Assembly: GCF_030151085.1 (NCBI RefSeq)
Contig: NZ_JASLER010000056.1
Span: 186,001 to 250,000 of the forward strand
Direction: 5' to 3'
Origin: Bacteroides sp.
GTDB taxonomy: Bacteria; Bacteroidota; Bacteroidia; Bacteroidales; Bacteroidaceae
Length of the DNA stretch: 64,000 nt
Shown here: piece by piece, positions 35,120 to 44,448 of the stretch
Numbering within the stretch: the first letter of the stretch is position 1
Layout: each line of letters starts with the position of its first letter
Notes under the pieces: model-generated
Databases searched by the model: none
What the model saw: the letters and a program-made list of their open reading frames with translations, nothing else
Told to the model about the DNA's origin: nothing
Made by a program: the position numbers and the translations under genes

Positions 35120-36241
35120 TTATTCTGATAAAATTTCAAACTTGTATACCGTGACCTGCCGATAAGTTTCGCCCGGTCTCAATACGGTAGAAGGGAAATG
35201 GGCATTATTAGGAGAATCGGGAAAATGCTGCATTTCGAGGCAAAATCCATAGTATTTGCCATACCTCCTATTGCCATGCCCATTTAGATAATCCATATTG
35301 GAACTCGGGATATAAAACTGCATTCCGGGTTCAGTGGTATAGGCTTTCAGTACTCGTCCTGAGATAGGTTCTGTAACGATAGCTACCAGCTCCAAAGAAT
35401 CCGGACGTTTGTTTAGTTTATAATTGATATCATACGTTTTTTCCATCCGGCGGATTTGCTTTTCGGCTGTTTGCGGAGTTCTGAAGTCATACTCAGTTCC
35501 TGCAACGGGCTTCAATTCTCCTGTAGGAATTCCTGCTGAATCAGTCGGAGTAATAGAGTCTGCATAAAGCGTATAAAGATGATTCAATACAGGATCCTTG
35601 CAACCGGTCAGATTGAAATAACTGTGATTGGTAAAGTTCACAACGGTAGGATGGTTAGTGGTTGCGGTATAATCTAAGATGACCTCATTGTGATTGGTCA
35701 GTTTATAAGCGATTGTCAGTTTAAGATTACCGGGAAATCCTCCTTCAAGATGGATGCTTTTATAGGAAAAGACGACCACTGCCGTGTCTTTCACCACATA
35801 AAAGGTATCTGTTTCGAAAACCTGTGTATTGAATCCCCGACTTCCTCCATGAACAGAATTTCCTTTACTGTTCTTTTCAAGCTGAATGACTTGGTTATCC
35901 AAACAAAACTCCCCATTCTTGATTCTGTTGGCAAACCGACCTACAGTAGCACCAAACTTAGGTTGCCGCCCTAGATAATTTTCCAAACTATCGAAACCTA
36001 GTACTACTTGTTCAAAATTTCCCTTTTTATCGGGCACGGATACAGACGTCAACGTTGCAGCAAAGTTGGTGACTTTGATCGTCATACCATTCCTATTCGT
36101 CAAGTTGAAAAGCCTGACGGGTTTGCCATCTTTCTCAATTTGCGCAATTTCGGAAACAGAAAGAGCCAATGTTTTAGTTTGCTTGCATGCAACCAACAAA
36201 GGCAAGACAATCAGCAAGATCCAAATACAATGTTTCCTCAT
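35120..36241 (-). CDS. Aldose 1-epimerase (mutarotase), lipoprotein
   Basis: 373 residues with lipobox (LPLLVACKQTK). GalM features: 'FNLTNRNGMTIKVTNFAATLTSVSVPDKKG', 'GATVGRFANRI', 'SVHGGSRGFNTQVF', 'VNFTNHSYFNLTG' with catalytic His and 'GFCLEMQHFPDSPNN' with catalytic Glu. It interconverts alpha and beta anomers of free sugars. It starts three bases after the HTCS stop and is followed by the secreted cupin, so all are one unit. A secreted mutarotase could act on sugars released in the periplasm by GH88 and sulfatases. Confidence 0.93.
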   Translation of the reverse strand: MRKHCIWILLIVLPLLVACKQTKTLALSVSEIAQIEKDGKPVRLFNLTNRNGMTIKVTNFAATLTSVSVPDKKGNFEQVVLGFDSLENYLGRQPKFGATVGRFANRIKNGEFCLDNQVIQLEKNSKGNSVHGGSRGFNTQVFETDTFYVVKDTAVVVFSYKSIHLEGGFPGNLKLTIAYKLTNHNEVILDYTATTNHPTVVNFTNHSYFNLTGCKDPVLNHLYTLYADSITPTDSAGIPTGELKPVAGTEYDFRTPQTAEKQIRRMEKTYDINYKLNKRPDSLELVAIVTEPISGRVLKAYTTEPGMQFYIPSSNMDYLNGHGNRRYGKYYGFCLEMQHFPDSPNNAHFPSTVLRPGETYRQVTVYKFEILSE

Positions 36242-36244
36242 AAC

Positions 36245-39200
36245 TTATTTCTTTCCATATTCTGTTGGTAAACAACCGATGTACTTTTTGAAGCGTGCAG
36301 CAAAATAAGAAGGAGTATTATATCCCACCATAAAACTGATTTCAGATACATTGTACTTTCCTTCCTGTAAAAGTTGGCATGCGCGGTTAAAACGTATTTT
36401 ATGGATAAAATCAATAGCTGACTTACCTGTTATTGCTTTCAATTTCAAGTGGAGATTGGAACGGCTCATGTTCATCTCACGTGCAAATTGCTCTGTAGAG
36501 AATTCCACATTATCCATATTCTTCTCGATCACGGCAATGGCTTTTCTCAGCAGTTCTTCATCCATCGTGTTATTAGTAAGCTTCTCCGGCTCTACTTCCG
36601 TCGCATTGGAGTAGTGTTCAAAAATGCGATGACGCGTACGCAGCATGTTCATAATCTTGGCTTTCAAAACTGCCAATGAGAAGGGTTTGGCTATGTAATC
36701 ATCTGCTCCTACCTGCAATCCTTCCAACTGATATTTAATATCAGCTTTGGCAGAAAGCATATAGACCGGGATATGGCAGGTACGCAAGTTTTGTTTTACC
36801 AACTTGCATAATTTTACTCCATCCATGACGGGCATCATGACATCCGTGATAATCAAATCAACTTCCTGTTCTTTCAGAACATCCAATGCTTTTTGTCCAT
36901 TTTCAGCTTCCAGCATATTGAACAAGTCGGACAATCCATTCACCAAATATTTCCTCAACTCTTTATTATCTTCTACTACAAGGATGGTTCCGCGTTTATT
37001 AGTATCTTCATCCGCTTCATTTTTCACCTCCGCTTCTTCCTCATCGCCAATGTACACATCATGCGCATTCGTAGAATATACCCGTTGATTTTCTGCATTT
37101 TCTTGTCCGCCAAGCAGTTCTTCAGGAGTATATGCTAATTTATCCTGCGGCAGGTAAATGGAGAAAGTGGAGCCTTTGCCGGGTGTGCTTTCCAATGTAA
37201 TCCTTCCATGATGCAATTCAACCAATCGTTGTACCAGGGAGAGACCAATACCGCTGCCTTCGCGCCCACTTTCCACCTGATAGAAGCGTTCAAAAATCTT
37301 CGCTTGTTTTTCTTTGGGAATACCAATGCCTGTATCTATTACTTGCAGCACTAGTTCTCCTGCCTCCTGATATAGTTTTACCGTAATACTTTCGCCCTCT
37401 TCGGTATATTTAAAAGCATTCGATAGCAAATTGTTAACAATCAGATCCAGATAGTTTTCATCGAATAGCAGTTCCTTGTCTTGCAGCTCCGTATAGAAAT
37501 TATAATCTATATCTTTTTTCTTAGACAGACTTTCATAGTTCATAAAGCTATTCAAAACTCGCTTGTAGGCATTAGCACACACCAGTCTGAGTTCAAAGAT
37601 ACCAAGTTCTGCACGTCTGTAATCCATCAACTGGTTGACCAAATGTAACAAACGGTTTGTATTTCTTTGTACATAGAGCAACTGTTCATGTTCCCAATGC
37701 CCGGATATACGGCTTAGCAACTCTTGCAAAGGTGCCACTATCAGAGTAAGAGGAGTGCGTAACTCATGCGAGATATTGACATAAAAACGAATCTTCATCT
37801 GGCTGATTTCTTCCCGTTTCTCCTTGTCCAGTCTCTCCATAAGGATTTCTGCCTGCATGCTCTTGCGCAACCAGAAATAGCGAACAATGCCAAATACCAC
37901 CAGTAAGAAGGACAAAGCAAATAAAGAAAGCGCCCACCAGGTACAATACCAAACAGGCAGAACACGAATATGCAGCACAGTAGGTTCTTCATTCCATTTG
38001 CCGTCATTATTCGCCGCCTTTATATAAAAGGTATAGTCTCCTGCCGGCAAATTGGAGTACGAAACCGGACTGATGTCATTCTGTTTATACCATTCATCAT
38101 TATATCCTTCCAGTTTATAGGCGAAAGTATTGTGCTTACCGGCAATGTAATTAGACACCACAAAAGATATGGCAAATGAGTTTTGTGAAGAAGTTAAAGT
38201 GATATGATCCGCATATTCAATTGTTTCACTTAAAATACCGGTTTCGTCATTAGGCAGAACTTCCTTATTATAAACAAATAGTTTATTGATTACCGGTCTA
38301 GGAGCGTATGGATTATCAATCAAGGTTTCCGGGCGGAACAATGTAATACCGTTAACACCACCAAATAACATATAGCCGTTATCTTTACGACAATAAGAAC
38401 CGGCATTAAACTGATTGCCCTGCAAACCATCCAGTATAGTGAAATTACGGAACTTTCCATTTTCGGGATTCAAACAACTCAGTCCCTGATTGGTGCTTAT
38501 CCACAAACGGGCATAGGCATCTTCCATGATACCATAAATGACATTACTTGGCAAGCCGTCTGCCGTGGTATATTGCAATAGTTTTTGGTCGCCTTCTTTC
38601 ATTGCAAAAAGTCCGCTTCGTGTCCCTATCCAGATATATCCAGACGCAGATTCATAAAAGCAGTTCACAAATGCCTGCTGCAATATTGGTGCTATATGAA
38701 AATCCGTATTAATCAGGAAATCAGATCCTATTTGATTATAGACCGAAACGCCCATTTCACCCCCTACCCATATACGTTTTCTAGAATCGCGGAACAGCAG
38801 GCGATTATATTGCTGCAATTTACGTCCGTTCTTGTCTTTATTGACAATTGTAAAATTGCGTTTGTTTATATCGAAATGCAACAGATATTCCAGTGAAGCT
38901 ATCCAAAGGCCTCCATTTTCATCCGAGATGATAGAGTAGATATTATTGCTAGGCAAGTTGCTATTCTGACGATTGAAGTATTCTACTTGCCCCGATTTAC
39001 GATGAAGCGCCATCATACCTCCGGCATGGGCTCCTACATAAATTTTATCATGCGCCTCGTCTACATATACGGTTTTAATATCTTTGAAAGGTACATCCAA
39101 CGCACCCGACTGAAACAAATAATTCTTATATAATTTCGAGGTAGAATCATAAAAATTCAATCCACCGTCGCTTGTTCCAATCCACAGGTTATGCCCGTTG

Positions 39201-40279
39201 TCTTCCACAATGCAACTCACGACATTGTTGCTAAGTGAATTCAGAAAAGGAACATGCTTAACACGCTGAAAACGGTTGCAGAGAGGATGGTAATAGTTTA
39301 ATCCACCCCAGTATGTACCCAGCCACATGCCGCCTTGTGAATCTCGAAAGATGCTTCGAACCGAATTTTGAGACAAACTTCCTTCTTGTATCTCGGAACT
39401 TTTTATAGAAGAAAAATTGTCTGTTACTTCTTTATAGATATTCAGTCCGCTATAAGTCCCTACCCATAAACGATTTTCTGTATCCAATTCCAGTGAGCGT
39501 ACATAATTAGAAATCAATCCCGACTGCCCATTTTCACTTCGGTAGTTCTTCAATTCCTTGGTCTTAGTATCATACATATACAAGCCATTTCCTTCGGTTG
39601 CCATCCATATCCGGCTGAACATCTGGCACAAAACCGCATGTATTCGTACATCGGCAGGTATACTTACTAATTTTTCAAGTTTGCCTCCAGATAGAGTATA
39701 AGTATATAACCCTTCTTCTGCACCGATATAAATACAATCCCCCTGACGGACTAATACTGTAGGCTTCAGTGAATGCAACGATAACAAGGTGTCATTCAGA
39801 AAGCGTTCTTTCTTTATATCAAAAAGCAGAATACCTTCTGTTGTACCCAACATCAGCCAGTCTTCTTTAATGGGTGTAATGCTGTTGATGGGCACATTGG
39901 TGCCATTCTTCTTATAAAAGTAATTGGAAAAAGTATTTTTACGGCGATTGTAGAAAGATAAGCCTTCACGGGTGCCCACCCATATCTGATCCGAATCATC
40001 AATAGCTATACATCGGGTTATATCGCTGGCAATGCTATTAGAATCTGTATATTCATGGCGATACACAGTAAAATTGTAACCATCGTACTTATTCACACCA
40101 TCGTACGTTGCAAACCATAAATTTTCTTCTTTATCCTGATTAATTGCAAATATCGTGCTGTGCGATAGGCCTTCTTCCATGCCGATATGGGAAAAATAGA
40201 TATCTTCCGTTATTCCGGCATTTAATATATATGGAAATAGCGCTCCTAAAAGTACTAACAAAATTTGTTTTATTTTCAT
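36245..40279 (-). CDS. Hybrid two-component system sensor/regulator (HTCS) of the heparan PUL
   Basis: 1344 residues, full length. Order: signal peptide (1-20), about 14 propeller repeats ('IFAINQDKEENLWFATYDGVNKYDG', 'SIFRDSQGGMWLGTYWGGLNYY' in pieces) to about 680, Y_Y_Y domain about 700-790, membrane helix about 795-820, HisKA with 'RFYVNISHELRTPLTLIVAPL', HATPase ('DTGIGIPKEKQAKIFERFYQ', 'GSGIGLSLV'), receiver ('DLIITDVMMPVMDGVKL', 'ADDYIAKPF') and a C-terminal AraC helix-turn-helix ('FNRACQLLQEGKYNVSEISFMVGYNTPSYFAARFKKYIG'). It should sense a heparin fragment in the periplasm and activate the PUL2 promoters, as the B. thetaiotaomicron HTCS BT4663 does. It follows the candidate lyase gene after 37 bp. 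Confidence 0.97.
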   Translation of the reverse strand: MKIKQILLVLLGALFPYILNAGITEDIYFSHIGMEEGLSHSTIFAINQDKEENLWFATYDGVNKYDGYNFTVYRHEYTDSNSIASDITRCIAIDDSDQIWVGTREGLSFYNRRKNTFSNYFYKKNGTNVPINSITPIKEDWLMLGTTEGILLFDIKKERFLNDTLLSLHSLKPTVLVRQGDCIYIGAEEGLYTYTLSGGKLEKLVSIPADVRIHAVLCQMFSRIWMATEGNGLYMYDTKTKELKNYRSENGQSGLISNYVRSLELDTENRLWVGTYSGLNIYKEVTDNFSSIKSSEIQEGSLSQNSVRSIFRDSQGGMWLGTYWGGLNYYHPLCNRFQRVKHVPFLNSLSNNVVSCIVEDNGHNLWIGTSDGGLNFYDSTSKLYKNYLFQSGALDVPFKDIKTVYVDEAHDKIYVGAHAGGMMALHRKSGQVEYFNRQNSNLPSNNIYSIISDENGGLWIASLEYLLHFDINKRNFTIVNKDKNGRKLQQYNRLLFRDSRKRIWVGGEMGVSVYNQIGSDFLINTDFHIAPILQQAFVNCFYESASGYIWIGTRSGLFAMKEGDQKLLQYTTADGLPSNVIYGIMEDAYARLWISTNQGLSCLNPENGKFRNFTILDGLQGNQFNAGSYCRKDNGYMLFGGVNGITLFRPETLIDNPYAPRPVINKLFVYNKEVLPNDETGILSETIEYADHITLTSSQNSFAISFVVSNYIAGKHNTFAYKLEGYNDEWYKQNDISPVSYSNLPAGDYTFYIKAANNDGKWNEEPTVLHIRVLPVWYCTWWALSLFALSFLLVVFGIVRYFWLRKSMQAEILMERLDKEKREEISQMKIRFYVNISHELRTPLTLIVAPLQELLSRISGHWEHEQLLYVQRNTNRLLHLVNQLMDYRRAELGIFELRLVCANAYKRVLNSFMNYESLSKKKDIDYNFYTELQDKELLFDENYLDLIVNNLLSNAFKYTEEGESITVKLYQEAGELVLQVIDTGIGIPKEKQAKIFERFYQVESGREGSGIGLSLVQRLVELHHGRITLESTPGKGSTFSIYLPQDKLAYTPEELLGGQENAENQRVYSTNAHDVYIGDEEEAEVKNEADEDTNKRGTILVVEDNKELRKYLVNGLSDLFNMLEAENGQKALDVLKEQEVDLIITDVMMPVMDGVKLCKLVKQNLRTCHIPVYMLSAKADIKYQLEGLQVGADDYIAKPFSLAVLKAKIMNMLRTRHRIFEHYSNATEVEPEKLTNNTMDEELLRKAIAVIEKNMDNVEFSTEQFAREMNMSRSNLHLKLKAITGKSAIDFIHKIRFNRACQLLQEGKYNVSEISFMVGYNTPSYFAARFKKYIGCLPTEYGKK

Positions 40280-40316
40280 AGTAATATCTTATTATGAGAC
40301 AAATAAACAAAATATA

Positions 40317-42215
40317 TTAACGAAAAAGAATATTTATACAAATTTTCTTCTCTGCACCATCAGGAATTACCCGCAAAGGCACAAAGGAAAAACCGGGAAC
40401 AGGATTGAAAATTCGTCCATCTTTATCGGTAGGAGCAACTTCTATGCATCCGGCTGTACAAGTTATAGATAAAATGCCTCCTCTCTTCTTTATAGATGCT
40501 TCTCTTGAAGTTACTTTCACCTCTTCGGTTGGAGATGCAATAACCGGTAACATAAAGTATGCACCCTCATAACAGTTATCCACAATTATTCCGATACCTT
40601 GTTTTGTATAGGTATAGTCTAGTGTTATTGGAATTTCTCCTTGAGAGGGAGATTTTTGATTTATATCGACTAAATGGGTATTCACGGCAAAACGATAACC
40701 ATTCTTTTCGGTATGGCAGATAATATCGGTATTGAGGTCATCGAGATTGCTATATACATTTCCATTTTGCATGAGCTCTATTCGTGGTGTACCGCCCATG
40801 ATGTATTCGCGACTATTGCTCTGCATATTGGGAGCTTCAATCAATTGATATTGGTTCATAGTGGCAGCAAATATAGGCCCTGCCTGTGCATGCCACAACA
40901 TAGAGAGTGCACCTCCCATCGGGTGAGTACCTTTTGTCTTATACTCTGCATCATATCCGGTGAATGTAGCGCGCCAAGCGCCTTGGGAAATGAGCCAGGT
41001 ATGAATATCCTTGAAGTATTTCATACCATAGGCTTTGTCACGGGGAAGTTCTTTAGAAGAAGTAACATTCAAAGAAGGCAATTCTAAAAAAGAAGTAATT
41101 GCCTTGGCATGACCGAATGTATGATGAATGCAGGGAGGAATACCACAAGCACGATAATGCATACCACCGTAGAGTAATCCGTCTGAAGTAGCCTCTTTCA
41201 ACAACTGTACATTGCGGCGGATTGCTTCGAGATATTCAGGATGTTGGGCGGCCATCGCATAATAACCTCCCATGAAACCATCGCTGGTACGTCCACCCCA
41301 ATAAGTCCATTTAAAACTGCGGGTTCCCCAGCTATTGTCCCAAGCACCATCGGGCAACATGAATTCCAAATGAGTAGCCATCGAGCGGTCTACTAAAGCC
41401 AGCAGTTCAGTATCTTTCGCCATAATGCCGTAATATACCATGTTCGGCAAAGATTCTTCTACATTATAAAGTAAGTCTATTGGCAGACACCCGTTTCTGG
41501 TTTTTGACCATACGTTAGGACCTTCACCAAACAGGAAAGCATCATTTTCAGTGAAAAAGCTTTTTAAATCGTCAGCTACCTGACGGGCTTCTTTCTGAAA
41601 ATCAGGTCGATTGCACATCTCACCTATGGCATACAGGGCATAGGTAGCCGAAGCTTGATAGTTCACATTCATATTTCGCATACCATCCCGTTTACGGCTA
41701 TATATAAAAGGAGTTGCCATCATAAATTCACCGGCTTCTATCAGCCTTTGTTTCCAATGGTTCCGGGTGGAATCGTCTAACAAATGACCATGATAGTGCA
41801 GTGCTTCATAAAGAGCGATGGACGCAAAGACCGTCGTACCATTCCAATCGGAAACATGTACATCGTTCATCCAGGAGCCATTAAGAAGATGCACGTTTTC
41901 CATCCATGCCATCAGGCGTTTAGCGGCACTAAGATATTTGTCATTACGGGTCTTTTCCGCCAGATACATCAAAGGGAGTACAGCGTCTCCGATACGACCA
42001 TGAATACGGGCACAGGCAGGACATAGAACGCCACCATAGAGAGAGGGATACAGATTGTCGAGCTGATAAGTCAGGAATGTATCCATCCACTCCGTCAGCA
42101 ACTTTTCCGATTCGATACGTAAAGAATTATTAAATGAAAGAGTCTTGCTTTTAGTCTCTTGTGCAGATAAGAATGACGCACTTAACAGCAGCAGTACAAT
42201 GATTAAGTTTCTCAT
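40317..42215 (-). CDS. Candidate fourth polysaccharide lyase (helical toroid plus beta-sandwich)
   Basis: 632 residues with signal peptide (LIIVLLLLSASFLSAQ) and no lipobox. The first about 400 residues look like an incomplete alpha/alpha toroid ('CPACARIHGRIGDAVLPLMYLA', 'SIALYEALHYHG', 'MRNMNVNYQASATYALYAIGEM', 'CIHHTFGHAKAITSFLEL'), and the last about 220 residues are beta-rich ('HAQAGPIFAATMNQYQLIEAPNMQ' begins this part). The plan is that of heparinase II/III-type lyases. Conserved Asn/Tyr (NVNYQAS) and His (HHTFGH) could serve catalysis. It is not PL12, PL13 or PL21. A recently defined GAG-lyase family such as PL33 or PL37 is possible, but I cannot confirm this. It heads the HTCS-GalM-cupin unit. 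Confidence 0.6.
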   Translation of the reverse strand: MRNLIIVLLLLSASFLSAQETKSKTLSFNNSLRIESEKLLTEWMDTFLTYQLDNLYPSLYGGVLCPACARIHGRIGDAVLPLMYLAEKTRNDKYLSAAKRLMAWMENVHLLNGSWMNDVHVSDWNGTTVFASIALYEALHYHGHLLDDSTRNHWKQRLIEAGEFMMATPFIYSRKRDGMRNMNVNYQASATYALYAIGEMCNRPDFQKEARQVADDLKSFFTENDAFLFGEGPNVWSKTRNGCLPIDLLYNVEESLPNMVYYGIMAKDTELLALVDRSMATHLEFMLPDGAWDNSWGTRSFKWTYWGGRTSDGFMGGYYAMAAQHPEYLEAIRRNVQLLKEATSDGLLYGGMHYRACGIPPCIHHTFGHAKAITSFLELPSLNVTSSKELPRDKAYGMKYFKDIHTWLISQGAWRATFTGYDAEYKTKGTHPMGGALSMLWHAQAGPIFAATMNQYQLIEAPNMQSNSREYIMGGTPRIELMQNGNVYSNLDDLNTDIICHTEKNGYRFAVNTHLVDINQKSPSQGEIPITLDYTYTKQGIGIIVDNCYEGAYFMLPVIASPTEEVKVTSREASIKKRGGILSITCTAGCIEVAPTDKDGRIFNPVPGFSFVPLRVIPDGAEKKICINILFR

Positions 42216-42461
42216 GTTTTTCAGATTAGATTACTTCCTCAAAAGTAGGGGTTTGTTTCCAGTCTTTCCACCTCTTTTATATAATATCCTATCCACATTC
42301 GTCTATAGGCAAGCGTAATATTGTTGAAACACTGCTAATATTGTCGAATTATAGCCCATCAAAACAATATTAGCACTCTTTTCAACAGATGGAAGTACTT
42401 GCTATTCAGAAACACCCTACTTTAGCCTCCAGAAAAAATCATCCTTAAAACATACTATTTT
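42216..42461. promoter_or_regulatory. Divergent PUL2 promoter region with long inverted repeat
   Basis: Leftward: -7 box TACTTTTG on the minus strand at 42240-42247 for the lyase-HTCS unit. Rightward: TACTTTAG at 42418-42425 (seven of eight consensus bases) for the sulfatase-heparinase I unit. Between them lie two direct copies of TAATATTG (42316 and 42336, 20 bp apart) and an inverted copy (42363-42372), each reading as AACAATATT or GACAATATT in one direction. A near-perfect inverted repeat joins 42322-42344 with 42364-42387. Confidence 0.6.
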
Positions 42462-44423
42462 ATGAGACACTTACCCTTATTAATGTGCACTGCTTGTTGC
42501 GGTTTGTATTCCGCACAAACCGAGGCAGCCGACAAAAAAAACGAAAGACCTAATATCCTTTGGTTAACTTTCGAAGATACCAGTGCTTACGAATTCGGTT
42601 GCTATGGCAATAATGATGTACATACGCCTAATGCGGACAGCCTTGCAGCTAGCGGCATACAGTTTATGAATGCATGGTCTGTGGCTCCACAAAGTTCGGC
42701 AGCCCGTTCGTCTCTTATTACCGGATGCTATTCTTCCACGTATGGAATGGATATACACCCTGTTTCATACGATACTCCTGCCGACATATTTTTCCCTCAA
42801 AGATTGCGTGAAGCCGGGTATTACTGTACAAACAACAGCAAGACTCATTATAATTCTACTACAGATAATAAAAGCTGCTGGGACGAATGTAACAACAAGG
42901 CTTCCTATAACAGTACTAAACGCGGGAAAGACCAACCCTTCTTTGCGGTATACAATACAGTAACTTCGCACATGGGACGTGTTCGTACGTTTCACACCGA
43001 CGGACGCAGGGATTACACCCAAGAAGGCATTTATCCGCAACAACTTACGTTACCTTCATACGTGCCCGATTTGCCGGAAGTACGGTCGGATTATTCAGGA
43101 CATCTGGAAGCTGTTCAGGATGTGGATACCTGGCTAGGAATCTTCCTGAAAGATTTAAAAGAAAAAGGATTGGACGATAATACTATCATTTTCTTTTTCA
43201 GCGATCATGGCGGTTGTGTGGCACGCGGTAAAGGTTATCTATATGAAAGCGGACTAAAAGTTCCTATGTTAGCCTACTTTCCTCCGAAATGGCAACATCT
43301 GGCCAATGGTGCAAAAGGTAAAGAGAACGGTTTGGTAAACTTCACCGATTTGGGACCCACTGTACTTAGTTTGGCAGGTATAAAGCCTCCCAAGCACATG
43401 CAGGGCAAAGCTCTTTACGGGAAATTCTCCAGTAAAGAGAAGCGCGAAGTTCAGTTTGCACTGGCAGCCAACCAATTGCATCACTTCATGCCGGTACGTG
43501 CGGTTACCGATGGGCATTTCAAATATATCCGCAGCTATATCCCTTACCGCCAGTTCGCTTTGCGCAACTATTACCAATGGGGTATGCCGTCTAATAAAGC
43601 ATGGGATAAACTCGTATTGGGAGGACACAATACAAATCCTGAATGGGCACTGACTTTCGAAGCCCATCCGGCAGACATGCTGTTCGATCTGGAAAAAGAT
43701 CCAAGTGAGTTGCACGATTTATCCGGTTCTCCCGAATACTCAGAAGTGCTTTCCAAGATGCGTCAGGCATTATCCAGCCATGTCCGTTCTACAGTAGACT
43801 TGGGCTTCTTCCTGCCCGATTCGCGTACCGGACATATCCTTTATGACAAAGTACGCAAAGAAAAGTATCCACTAGAAGAACTTTATAACCTTGTAGAGTT
43901 GGCAGGAAACGCTACTACAGCCAATCTTCCGATATTAGAGAAAGCCATTACCAGCCCCCTTACCGAAATGAGATTCTGGGGTGCTGTAGGATATGCCAAA
44001 CTCGCCAGAGAGAAACAAATCAGTACTTGTCCGCAAGCGTTATTGATGCTTCTGCAAGATAATAACCCATATATTGCCTCCGAAGCTGCTTATGCTGCTG
44101 CCTATCTGGGTAAAGCGCAAGAAGGAATTACCCGTCTTGTTACCCCTATTCAGGAAAGTGACCGGAAAATAGGTTACTCCTCATTGGAATGTATATCTTT
44201 AGACCCTGAAATGCGTGATTATATCCGTCCCTTCCTTCCACAATTGAAGGAAGCAGCAGAAACCCTGCCACGTCTTGAAAATGAAGATGCCGGTTTGATG
44301 GCACGTGGTATTCTTGTGAATCTGGGTGAAATGGACATCAAAGACCTGCACGGTCCCGAAGCCTACAAACAAGGATTAAAGCTGAACCACGGACGTAGGC
44401 TTATGGTTCCGCTACCCAACTAA
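42462..44423 (+). CDS. Serine-type sulfatase, sulfamidase-like (S1_8-like), with C-terminal helical repeats
   Basis: 653 residues with an N-terminal signal (LLMCTACCGLYSAQTEA). Sulfatase core: 'PNILWLTFEDTS' metal ligands, maturation motif S78-S-A-A-R82 'QSSAARSSLITG', 'NNSKTHYN' at the Lys/His position and 'IIFFFSDHGGCVARGKGYLYESGLKVPML'. The pattern 'LPSYVPDLPEVRSDYSGHLEAVQDVDTWLG' recalls human N-sulfoglucosamine sulfohydrolase (family S1_8). N-desulfation of glucosamine is therefore the best guess and fits heparan breakdown. Residues about 500-640 look like HEAT-type helical repeats ('LTEMRFWGAVGYAKLAREKQ', 'NPYIASEAAYAAAYLGKAQ'), an extension absent from the human enzyme. Heparinase I follows after 25 bp. 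Confidence 0.78.
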   Translation: MRHLPLLMCTACCGLYSAQTEAADKKNERPNILWLTFEDTSAYEFGCYGNNDVHTPNADSLAASGIQFMNAWSVAPQSSAARSSLITGCYSSTYGMDIHPVSYDTPADIFFPQRLREAGYYCTNNSKTHYNSTTDNKSCWDECNNKASYNSTKRGKDQPFFAVYNTVTSHMGRVRTFHTDGRRDYTQEGIYPQQLTLPSYVPDLPEVRSDYSGHLEAVQDVDTWLGIFLKDLKEKGLDDNTIIFFFSDHGGCVARGKGYLYESGLKVPMLAYFPPKWQHLANGAKGKENGLVNFTDLGPTVLSLAGIKPPKHMQGKALYGKFSSKEKREVQFALAANQLHHFMPVRAVTDGHFKYIRSYIPYRQFALRNYYQWGMPSNKAWDKLVLGGHNTNPEWALTFEAHPADMLFDLEKDPSELHDLSGSPEYSEVLSKMRQALSSHVRSTVDLGFFLPDSRTGHILYDKVRKEKYPLEELYNLVELAGNATTANLPILEKAITSPLTEMRFWGAVGYAKLAREKQISTCPQALLMLLQDNNPYIASEAAYAAAYLGKAQEGITRLVTPIQESDRKIGYSSLECISLDPEMRDYIRPFLPQLKEAAETLPRLENEDAGLMARGILVNLGEMDIKDLHGPEAYKQGLKLNHGRRLMVPLPN

Positions 44424-44448
44424 TTTGCAATCATAATATTGATAAAGA

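Noticed and set aside
40317..42215. Assignment as a second heparinase III (PL12)
   Set aside because: The GKDINWQ-like and GNH...EAQR motifs of PL12 are absent, and the toroid motifs differ.
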